NCBI GenBank assembly: GCA_946803715.1
Contig: CAMPET010000004.1
Coordinates: forward strand, 13,676 to 39,141
Length of the DNA: 25,466 nucleotides
Source: Beroe ovata
Taxonomy: Eukaryota; Ctenophora; Nuda; Beroida; Beroidae
Direction of reading: 5' to 3'
Position numbers and translations under genes: made by a program. This document shows positions 8,827 to 18,826 of the stretch, piece by piece (the stretch's first letter is position 1; each line of letters opens with the position of its first letter). The notes beneath the pieces were generated by a model. The model did not search any database. It was not told the origin of the DNA and was given only the letters and a program-made list of their open reading frames with translations.

Positions 8827-9880
8827 ATGAATGCACTCTTCCTTATTGGGCAAGATTTAACAGAGTTCAATGTAGCCCCAAAAGATGCCCATCAAATTCA
8901 TCGTCTTGATTTGAGCTATAATCTTCTTGAAAAGGTTACTTTTACAAGTAGCATCTTAGGTTACATCTGTTATTTTGAATACAAATCTCAATGACTGTAC
9001 ACAAATGCCATATTCTCACAGGCTGAAGGTCTACAAAGATTTATTGGATTGAGAGAGTTGGTTCTAGATAATAATCAGTTAAGTGACCTTCCTCTACCAC
9101 TCCTTCCATTCCTACACACACTCTCAGTCAACAAGAATCGGCTTTGGGATCTTCCTGCCCTTCTAGACAAGCTGTGTAGGTGCACACCACAATTGGAATA
9201 CCTTAGTTTACTTGGTGAGAGCGTGCAATCATTGAAAATATAGATGTTCTCTGGAAAATTTTGTAACCGTGATCGGTGCTTGAAACAATGCATATATGGT
9301 TGTATTGCAATTAATCATAGGTATCTTATCTAATCATAATGAATACTCTATATATTTACCTATTCATATTAAGGAAATGCGCTGTGTCCCAATGAACTTG
9401 TAAGTGGGGATGAGGAAGATTATCAGAGCTACAGATACAGTGTTATCAACAAACTCAAGTACCTCAAGTGAGTTATGACATGATACTTGATAATTTCTGA
9501 ATATAAGTTGTCGTCAAGTCTCTACCTAGAGAGGATAAGAGCCGAAAGAATACGTTATTCTTGGGCAATGGTAGCAAATAATTTCCTTCACAGTGTAAAG
9601 AGTTCACAATGCATCACACATTTTCCCAATTCCCAGATTCCTCGATTCCCGGCCTGTGCTGCCAGCTGAACGAGAGACTGCAGAGCATATGGTACATCTG
9701 GACCCACTGCGGGCATGTGCTCAACACGACAGAACATTCCTCGAGGATAGCATCATTAGAAGTTCCCCCCTGAAATGTGGTCAGGATACAGAGAGTATAG
9801 CACGCTTTGGGAAGAGGAAAATCGACTATAAGGGTGGGAGTAGTGAGGGGAATAAGTTCATTGCGGACGATGATTTGTGA
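8827..9880 (+). CDS. LRMDA: Leucine-rich melanocyte differentiation-associated protein homologue
   Basis: Four coding exons fit in phase: 8827-8934 (within an exon opening at 8758), 9022-9214, 9374-9467 and 9637-9880, giving 212 residues. Leucine-rich repeats cover residues about 15-105 ([46 protein letters not shown]). Next is the cap [18 protein letters not shown], ending [14 protein letters not shown]. The last residues, [13 protein letters not shown], match the conserved LRMDA C-terminus, which makes the identification firm. Human LRMDA (C10orf11) is about 200-226 residues. It is linked to pigment-organelle biogenesis and to oculocutaneous albinism type 7. In an animal without melanocytes its role would be a general endosomal or lysosome-related-organelle one (inference). 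The exon 3 acceptor (ATTAAG) is weak, and the start Met is the first in frame after the acceptor. Confidence 0.92.
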
Positions 9881-10251
9881 TTCATGAACGCGGATACTTA
9901 TTATTTCTTCGTTAGAGACGAGGGCTCATGCGTTGGCCGTTTCATTTGTGATTTAGTCGTGATGATATTAATCATTAACCATCTTTACACAACATACAAA
10001 TTTATACTGATTACCGTACCTTAATTCACATTTCATTCATGGTTTTGATCTGACACTGTTCGAATGGTTCATACTACTACAGGGAGCTTAACTTTGTTGT
10101 TCGGTAATTCCTCAAAAGTCCTGGCAATATCCTGGTTATTTGCTTCTGACGGTCATGATGTGCAGTTTTTTAGTTCTAACCCAATGATTTACATAATAGG
10201 AGTGTTAATGGCAAGCTTCCCTGATGACGAGCAGTACAGTTCCAACGGTGA

Positions 10252-10252
<1 letters not shown>

Positions 10253-10290
<38 letters not shown>

Positions 10291-10364
10291 NNNNNNNNNN
10301 NNNNNNNNNNNNNNNNNNNNNNNNNNNNNNNNNNNNNNNNNNNNNNNNNNNNNNNNNNNNNNNN
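10253..10364 (+). repeat. (CA)n microsatellite running into a 74-N assembly gap
   Basis: Pure CA repeats at 10253-10290, N at 10291-10364, then ATATATAT. The tract probably caused the assembly break. Sequence order across the gap rests on scaffolding. Confidence 0.97.
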
Positions 10365-10581
10365 ATATATATGGTCGTAACCCTAAATACGACAAACACC
10401 CTCGATTTTGGCGATTTCAAGTTGTTATAACTCCGTCATTTTTTATCCGATTGACTTGAAATTTTGGTTGCTGCCTCTCTATGATCTAAATAAACGGAAT
10501 ACTAAGTTTCATAACAATCGGATACATATTAATGGTGCTATTGATAGTCGAAATTCGGCGAATCCGTAAAAACATATAGTA

Positions 10582-10750
10582 GGGTCTGGCAAGCGCCGCA
10601 GCTTTTCGCGCGTTACATGAACGCATCAGACTCACCGAGTCGGCCCTTCGGGCCTCCTCGGTGACGGAGCTCGCAAAAAGGGCCCTTCGGGCCCTTTTTG
10701 CTCGCACGCTCAACATTAGCTACAGATGCCGCGGGGGGCTTGCCAGCCCC
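10582..10750. mobile_element. GC-rich element with nested hairpins (unclassified)
   Basis: The outer arms GGGTCTGGCAAGC (10582-10594) and GCTTGCCAGCCCC (10738-10750) pair at 11 of 13 positions. Inside are two hairpins. One has TCACCGAG/CTCGGTGA (10632-10639/10657-10664) enclosing GGCCC-TTC-GGGCC. The other is a perfect 13-bp stem, GCAAAAAGGGCCC (10673-10685) with TTC loop and GGGCCCTTTTTGC (10689-10701). A (TA)n/(CA)n tail follows directly. The layout would fold as a three-way junction. It could be a short non-autonomous transposon with a microsatellite tail, or a structured RNA. Its high GC stands out from its surroundings. Confidence 0.45.
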
Positions 10751-10752
10751 CT

Positions 10753-10842
10753 GATATATATATATATACACATACACACAGACACATACACACACTCACA
10801 CACACTCAAACACCTACACACCTACACACACACACAAACACA
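10753..10842 (+). repeat. (TA)n then degenerate AC-rich tract
   Basis: Alternating TA, then ACACA units interrupted by T and G, directly after the hairpin element and running up to the putative acceptor of the next exon. Confidence 0.9.
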
Positions 10843-10843
10843 G

Positions 10844-10978
10844 GTAGTCGCAGCAGTTACGAGATAGTGGAGATGGATCCGGCTGATCATCACTTCTCAC
10901 CAAGCCATGAAGAGAGGGGAGCACAGTCCCCAACTCAGATGGAATTTGTAGCAAGTGTCCCTGCTGGGGACTTGTCAG
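10844..10978 (+). CDS. Isolated exon candidate
   Basis: An open segment between an acceptor (ACAAACACAG) and a donor (TTGTCAG|GTATCTT). It reads SYEIVEMDPADHHF and ends SVPAGDLSG, with a possible start ATG at 10873. Composition looks coding (charged, no repeats), but I find no partner exon on the plus strand on either side. It may be a first exon whose gene continues beyond the minus-strand duplicated pair, an LRMDA-related alternative exon, or chance. Confidence 0.3.
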
Positions 10979-11150
10979 GTATCTTACCTATCTGTTGAGA
11001 AATCAGACAATATTCTCATATTTCTAACAGTATTTCATATTATATGTATTATGTGACCCACAAATCTATGCAGCGACAATATCCGTGATTCAAGCTTATC
11101 CCTCCCTGGTCCAGTATCATCAATAAAAACCCGTGAAACCATGTGCACCA

Positions 11151-11156
11151 TTTATT
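11151..11156 (-). terminator. Possible polyadenylation signal of cysteine-rich gene copy A
   Basis: AATAAA on the minus strand, about 280 bp past the copy A stop codon. It is the first canonical hexamer downstream of that stop. Copy B has no equivalent within about 150 bp of its stop. Confidence 0.4.
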
Positions 11157-11433
11157 TCGGGCACACCCAATACCTATTTCCCCAGTCGGGTAGACCCTTT
11201 TTGAAGGATCGGAATTGGAAATTTTGCGGAAAATGAAGACACCCGTATCCAGATTCCCATGATGGCTTGTTGTTATGGGTTGTCGTAATTTCATTTTCAA
11301 TTCTCGGTTTCATAGAAGTACACTCAATCATCAGATAATATCTGCGTAGACTAAAATTCACAATTTAACAAAAATTAAGTTGGATTTGGACGTAAAAACC
11401 TCATTTAAAAGTTGATTAGTTTCTTTCCCTCCT

Positions 11434-12811
11434 CTAGTTGGAGCACTTGAGTTTCCTCTTACCAGAACAGTAATTTCCAGCATTAATTGTTCTTTTGAAG
11501 GAATCCAGGATTGTTTCCGGGATCACGAAAATCTTTCTTCTCTCCAACATATCCATAAGAGTACCAGTAGGATCGGTCATCATTTCCTCCAAGTAAAAAC
11601 CGTCCGCTAACTTTACCAAACTGGAAACAAACTTGTCAAGATGCGAATACAAATCCTCGTCGGACAAGATTCGCTTCAAACAGCATGGGTAAATGATGTC
11701 CCTATCCTTCTTGCATGGCCACTTGCAGTATAGGTTGTCCATGAAGGCCGCCGTAATGTTGAATGACTGCGTCCAAGCATCAAGCAACGTCTCATCAGTA
11801 TAATCCACTGGGTATGAGTCGCGCGCTTCGATAGCAGCGGCAATAGGACCGAACATCCTATCACACCTGCCCTCCAGATCTTGCCTCTCCTTCTCACTTC
11901 CCTCCACCCACTGCGAATAGTCCTCCATGGTGCCCCCAATCATGTCAGCCACCTCCTTCAGTCCCTCAAACACAGAGTCCAGACACATACCGCCCCTATC
12001 ACTCTTCCTAGCGCTTTCACACATCCCACCCACCACCTTCTCCATAACTATCGAGGCAGAGTGCAAATCCAAATTTCTCAGATACATCTGCATCACAGCG
12101 AATTGCTCACAGCCCATAACGCTGCGTAGAAGGTTACCGTTGTAGAACTTTGCACATTTGAAGAATACCCTGAAAAGCTCCTTGCTGCACTTGCAGAAGT
12201 TGTCACTCTTGAGGATCATCTTTACCTCCTGATGTATGAGCTCCACCGCCTCTCGGAGCGTCTCGGTCTTCAGGAACTCAGAGAGAATCCGAGGTCCGTG
12301 GTCTAGGATGTGTCGGGCAAGGTTGCACTTGACATCCTTGCACTTTTCACTAACTTGCTCAAACTCCTTGACACAATTGCAGTCGAGGATATAAGAATTG
12401 TGTACGCCACACGAGTCCGAAGTGAGTTCACAAAACTGGGGCAGGATCAGCTTCTTAGCAACCTCCATGACGTCATCAGTCCAGGTGTGGTGGGTGTCAT
12501 TCTCATGAACAACTTCGGACAGGTCACTGTGATACATGTCCAGCCACTCCATCATCATTGGCTGAAATAAACAGTGGTTAGAGGTTGGATATTATCAAGA
12601 GGAGCTCGGTTTAGGACCATCACGAAGATACTTTGAGGGAACGGTGATTGAGGGTATTTGTCTTAGGGGTTTGTAGGAGTTTAGAGTTAGAGTTAGGATT
12701 TGAGGCTCTTACCCTAGATGGTCCCTCATCTTGGTAGTAACTCGCAGTATAGTAGTCACTCTCTTGCGAGTAGCAACCCACAATCAGAATTGTTGCTCCG
12801 AGCAACATCAT
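11434..12811 (-). CDS. Secreted cysteine-rich protein, copy A
   Basis: Two exons in phase 0: 12713-12811 (33 residues) and 11434-12561, with a 151-nt intron (donor AGG|GTAAGAG, acceptor TTTATTTCAG|CCA). The protein has 408 residues. Exon 1 is a signal peptide (MMLLGATILIVGCYS) followed by a Tyr/Asp/Glu-rich linker. The mature part holds 19 cysteines, in CxC, WPC, CC and single-Cys contexts, for example LDCNCVKEFEQVSEKCKDVK and FCKCSKELFR. It has two N-glycosylation sequons (NDT, NIT), largely helical heptad-like spacing, and a basic tail (CSGKRKLKCSN). No transmembrane segment follows the signal. I do not recognise the family and assign no function. It is the downstream member of a tandem pair with copy B and is transcribed in the same direction. 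Confidence 0.88.
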
Positions 12812-13325
12812 TTCTTCTTCTCAACAGAAAGTCACTCCAAATTCGTTAAACAATCGGAGAAAGTGATGGGAAGTGATTTATCCCCTGCAAAAGCTACAAA
12901 TTATCGTGATTCGATCTGATGTCTCGTGAATCTTTGCGTGTCCTGCAAAAATCAATCTAATTCCTCATTTATTGGATTACCTCTGTTTATGTACGTGATA
13001 AATGTACGGCCAAAAATTATTTGCTGTACTGCAAAAAGAGTAACAGGTCATTGTGAGCCGATCGGACACGTTCGGATTGCCGACTCCGTCAATCAGAGTG
13101 AAAATAAACAACTCTCCTGCAAACATTCATTCACGCCCAATCGATAATACCCTACGAAGCTACGAGAAGAAAATACTCAAACATGATTGAAGATTAGGGG
13201 TTATAACTCATTATATTATGATTATCACAATTTCACAAAGATGAAAATAGATTTTGACGATATAACTAATTACTAAAAAGCTTCGCAGTTAAACAGTATT
13301 TTCTATCTGGGCTTCTCATTTTTCT

Positions 13326-14772
13326 TTAGTTGGAGCACTTGAGTTTCCTCTTTCCCGAGCAGAAGTGTCCAGCGTTTACTGTTCTCTTGAAGACGTCCAT
13401 GAGCTTGTCCGGGATTACGAATTTCTTTCTCTTTTCCAGAATATCCATCAGAGTATCAGTGGGACCGGTCATCAATTCCTCCATCTCATAATCGGTCGGT
13501 AACCGGACCAAACTGGAGACAAACTTGTCAAGATGTGAATACAATCCCTCGTCGGACAAGATTCGCTTCAAACAGCATGGGTAAATGATGTCCCTATCCT
13601 TCTTGCATGGCCACTTGCAGTATAGGTTGTCCATGAAGGCTGCAGTGAGGTTGAATGTATGGACCCAACTATCAATCGCATTCGATTCATTCAGGGGGTA
13701 ACTCCTTTCAGCGTGAAGGAAAGCACCAATAGGACCGAACATCCTATCACACCTGCCCTCCAGATCTTGCCTCTCCTTCTCACTTCCCTCCTCCCACTGC
13801 GAGTAGTCCTCCATGGTGCCCCCAATCATGTCAGCCACCTCCTTCAGTCCCTCAAACACAGAGTCCAGACACATACCGCCCCTATCACTCTTCCTAGCGC
13901 TCTCACACATCCCACCCACTACCTTCTCCATAACTATCGAGGCAGAGTGCAAATCCAAATTTCTCAGATACATCTGCATCAGAGTATATGTCTCACATTC
14001 AAAAACGCTGCGTAGAAGGTTACCGTTGTAGAACTTTGCACATTTGAAGAATGCCCTGAAAAGCTCCTTGCTGCACTTGCAGAAGTTGTCACTCTTGAGG
14101 ATCATCTTTACCTCCTGATGTATGAGCTCCACCGCCTCTCGGAGCGTCTCGGTCTTCAGGAACTCAGAGAGAATCCGAGGTCCGTGGTCTAGGAAGTGTC
14201 GGGCAAGGTTGCACTTGACATCCTTGCACTTTTCACTAACTTGCTCAAACTCCTTGACACAATTGCAGTCGAGGATATAAGAATTGTGTACGCCACACGT
14301 GTCCGAAGTGAGTTCACAAAACTGGGGCAGGATCAGCTTCTTAGCAACCTCCATGATGTCATCAGTCCAGGTGTGGTGGGTGTCATTCTCATGAACAACT
14401 TCGGACAGGTCACTGTGATACATGTCCAGCCACTCCATCATCATTGGCTGAAATAAACAGTGGTTAGAGGTTGGATATTGGGGTAGCTCTGGATAGTACT
14501 TTGGGGGAAGTTTCTTAGGAATGGAGATATTGGGAGATTGAAGGAGATGGGAATGTGTCACAGGGTTAGTTTAGAGTTCGAAATAAAATTATAGAGCATA
14601 AAGTTATAGATGGGATATATTATCGATCGGTTGGTCATTGGAGAGTGGATATCAGAACTCCTCTTACCCTAGATGGTCCCTCATCTTGGTAGTAACTCGC
14701 AGTATAGTAGTAGTCACTCTCTTGCGTGTAGCAACCCACAATCAGAATTGTTGCTCCGAGCAACAGCATCAT
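13326..14772 (-). CDS. Secreted cysteine-rich protein, copy B
   Basis: Same architecture as copy A: exons 14668-14772 (35 residues) and 13326-14447, 408 residues in total, intron 220 nt. The frame of exon 2 is open further upstream (to 14561), but the conserved acceptor before CCA-ATG and the conserved signal-peptide exon show that the true 5' end is exon 1. All 19 cysteines of copy A are kept. Differences cluster in three segments (copy A numbering): residues about 182-189, 274-302 (with a 2-residue length change) and 350-396. Elsewhere the two are almost identical. A third sequon (NES) appears in the second variable segment. Function unknown. Confidence 0.88.
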
Positions 14773-15102
14773 TTCTTCTTCTCAACGGAAAGTCACTCCA
14801 AATTCGTTAAACAATCAGAGAAAGTGATTTATCCCCGGCGCAGAATATTGGTGTAATGATACTCAATAGCGAGACCCACAAATTATCATGATTCGATCTG
14901 ATGTCTCGCGAATCTTTGCAAGTCATGCAAAATCAATCTAATTCCTCATTTATTGGATTACCTCTGTCTATGTACGTGACAAATGTACGGTCAAAATTCT
15001 TTCTGTACTGCAAAAAGAGGTCATTCATCACTGGTAGCCAATCGGAAACGTTCACGTAGCAAGGTCAGCGAATCAGAGTTGCTGTAGGCAACTTTCCTGC
15101 AA

Positions 15103-16770
<1,668 letters not shown>

Positions 16771-17751
16771 GGACCATCGAACTCGAAAAGCCCTCCAATT
16801 CAGTTGTAGGAAGTTTTTAGAAGCAATATTGTAGTGGTCGGTGCAAACTTGATCATTGATGGAGCAACAGAATACGATATACATGACAGCAAACATTGGA
16901 TGTATCAAGTTACAGTAGAAAATGAGCAGTTTTGTTATCAGAACGTTTTTAAAATGGAGATAAATTTGGTAATGAATCACTTTGGTGTTGAATTTGACTT
17001 TTTCAGGACAGTCAAAAGTTTAAACTTATCGAATTTCTTCAAACTTTATTTCAGTCTTCCGAGTTTTGAGTTGTGATGTAATTGTAATATAGAACACTTA
17101 AGTAATGCCAATCAACGAAGACTTTTTATTTGGAACCACACGGAAATGGTCTGCGTGTCCTCATTCCGGTCACAGTGGCAATTTCTTGGTTGATGATGAA
17201 CATTTGGAGCGCGCGGTAGAATTTCTTCGAGAAAGTCCGCGCGTAATGATTACATACGCGCGCGCATCGTGACAAAATTCGACATGCGCGCAATACCGTG
17301 GGAATTTATTGTGCGTATCAGAAGGCACAATTTCGTTGGGCACAATGAGTAATGACATGTGTCAAAGTAAAGTTGGCTTGTTGTTGTAAACCATTAACAT
17401 TTTCATACATTTTGTAACATGAAAAAAATCAAATAAACATCTAATCAACAAATATTGTTGGTTCGGTATAAATTAAAAATGGTGTAAAATGAAATAAATT
17501 AATTTTGCATTAAACATTAAATAGGAATTGCGTCTTTGCACATAAATCAAAGCACAAAAAGCACGAAAACCAGCAATGAGAAACATCAAGATTCAAGAGT
17601 TTTATGTCGTATACAATGTCCACAAAATAACATTCATCCCAGATGAGTCAATATGATGAGTCAAGATAAATATAGGTATAGCAGAACTGATCGAACATTC
17701 GATGAATTATGGCTATCTATCCGAATCTAGTCAGATATGGCACTCCCCTCC
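16771..17751. other. YIPF4 3' region and intergenic stretch
   Basis: No further coding exon. The plus-strand ORF at 16834-17076 is probably in the 3' UTR. AATAAA hexamers on the plus strand at 17432-17437 and 17493-17498 are the likeliest polyadenylation signals, which would make a UTR of about 0.7 kb. GCGCGC motifs cluster at 17209-17291. Confidence 0.5.
17209..17291. promoter_or_regulatory. Cluster of GCGCGC motifs
   Basis: Four CG-alternating cores within 83 bp (17209-17216, 17237-17243, 17257-17265, 17286-17291) in otherwise AT-rich DNA. The last, CATGCGCGCAA, resembles an NRF1 half-site. No start codon or exon is attached to it. Confidence 0.3.
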
Positions 17752-18171
17752 TCAAATCCTGATTTCCCTGTCAAACCCAGCAACCGACGTGTAGGTTACG
17801 TAATCGTCTGCCATCATACCACGGTCATCAAGACCAACTTCGTCAGACTGTCGCTTACAATAAACTTCACATCGCTCCGGAGTTGTGTGTCGTGACGTAT
17901 TCGTGACGTCATACTTGGCTGTCACATGCCTCGGTCTCTCGTCATTGTCAGAGTTCCGCCTGACAGACACGCCGTCGCCATGGTTACCGTCTGTCGTCCG
18001 CTGTACAGCTGTCAACTCGCATATGCATGTTTCCGCTTGCTTCGCAGCGGCAGCCTGCCCAGCTAAATCTGCGTTAACATTGCTCAATCTGGGTCTCTTA
18101 CGCTGGCGTAGCAGACACTTTATCATGACTCTGAAATGAAACTTTGTCACAAGTGCGCGAATTTTAAACAT
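17752..18171 (-). CDS. Hypothetical protein, 139 residues
   Basis: An open frame on the minus strand with a GC content above its surroundings. It starts MFKIRALVTKFHFRVMIKCLL, becomes charged and hydrophilic, and ends VAGFDREIRI. It has no signal peptide and no clear membrane helix. TATAAAT lies about 60 bp upstream, so a single-exon gene is possible. Alternatively, an acceptor (AGTTTCATTTCAG, exon from 18130) makes it the last exon of a longer gene: VMIKCLLRQRKRPR followed by a polar tail looks like the cytoplasmic end of a membrane protein. No upstream exon was found. I recognise no family, and chance is not excluded. Confidence 0.35.
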   Translation of the reverse strand: MFKIRALVTKFHFRVMIKCLLRQRKRPRLSNVNADLAGQAAAAKQAETCICELTAVQRTTDGNHGDGVSVRRNSDNDERPRHVTAKYDVTNTSRHTTPERCEVYCKRQSDEVGLDDRGMMADDYVTYTSVAGFDREIRI

Positions 18172-18232
18172 ATGGTAACTCTGATTCGTACAGAAAGCTA
18201 TCTCTCGACAAGAAGTATTTAAGTTATGGGGT

Positions 18233-18239
18233 ATTTATA
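18233..18239 (-). promoter_or_regulatory. TATA-like box upstream of the 139-residue ORF
   Basis: TATAAAT on the minus strand, 62 bp before the ATG. The spacing fits a short 5' UTR. Confidence 0.3.
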
Positions 18240-18537
18240 TTCATAGCAATACGGTGATTTTAAACATCGCACGTCGAGACGCATCGTAATCATGTATCAG
18301 GTGATTGGGCATAAAATATAGTATATTGTGGCGGTACAAAGTGGTTTCAGAGCCACTTATTCAAGCTGAGTGGTGATCATTCGGCATGTTAGATACACTG
18401 TACATTGTACAAGAGCGGGATTGAGCTGGCACACTCAAAGCCAATTACTCTTCATGATTTTGATATGTACGTAATTTGGAGAACATTGCCACAATGCATC
18501 AACTGTTTGATGATGATGCATGTTAGAGTGAATTGTA

Positions 18538-18655
18538 CACGTGACAATAATTCGCTGCTGGTCACTGGGTAGCAACTTTGATGATAGAGACAAGTATTAT
18601 AGTGCTATCACACGTGACATGATTGCAGTGATCTAATTGGTCGATGAGTATAAAT
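18538..18655 (+). promoter_or_regulatory. Promoter of the kelch gene: two E-boxes, inverted CCAAT, TATA
   Basis: Two copies of ACACGTGACA (CACGTG cores at 18538-18543 and 18611-18616), then ATTGG (inverted CCAAT, 18636-18640) and TATAAAT (18649-18655). Spacing puts transcription start near 18680. A short uORF begins at 18704, and a possible small 5' UTR intron (ACT|GTTAGT to GCGCATAG) precedes the main ATG. CACGTGAC is the type of site bound by bHLH-zip factors (USF/MiT). Confidence 0.5.
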
Positions 18656-18826
18656 TTGGCCTGCTATCGGCCAGTGTATCGAAGCATTCTAATGCAACGG
18701 ATATGGACGCAATAAGCACTGTTAGTTATAATTTGTTTAAGATAATTTGCTGCAACTCTGTTTCTCTTTGCGCATAGAAGTCCCGGATTTTAAACCGTAC
18801 GCAATATAATATCTCTATGTGCCGCC

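Larger units (their letters stand above)
9881..10843. other. Intergenic stretch with gap and repeats
   Basis: The 3' flank of LRMDA, followed by a (CA)n tract, a 74-N gap, AT-rich unique sequence, the GC-rich hairpin element and an AC-rich tract. No gene is supported. The segment 10400-10450 contains TATAACTCCGTCATTTTTTA followed by GAAATTTTGG. A loosely similar arrangement occurs in the kelch intron near 19157, so both may be interspersed-repeat fragments. Confidence 0.6.
11434..15102 (-). repeat. Tandem gene duplication, two units
   Basis: Unit A is about 11434-13122 and unit B about 13326-15102. Similarity spans both exons, the acceptor side of the intron and some 300 bp upstream of the start codons, including the shared ATAAATCACTT about 70 bp before the ATG. 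It fades beyond the motif CTCCTGCAA/TTCCTGCAA. Indels are small. Upstream similarity implies the promoters were copied too, so both genes may be expressed alike. Confidence 0.9.

Noticed and set aside
10582-10750. Bacterial contamination suggested by the terminator-like hairpin
   Set aside because: No bacterial gene lies beside it, and it is embedded in microsatellite and AT-rich animal-type DNA. The nearby N gap leaves a small doubt.
13659-14015. 118-residue plus-strand ORF and its counterpart near 11881-12145
   Set aside because: They lie antisense inside the coding exons of the duplicated pair. They are conserved only because the sense strand is conserved.
14447-14561. Upstream extension of copy B (39 extra residues)
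   Set aside because: It is intron read-through. The conserved acceptor and signal-peptide exon of both copies show the true structure.
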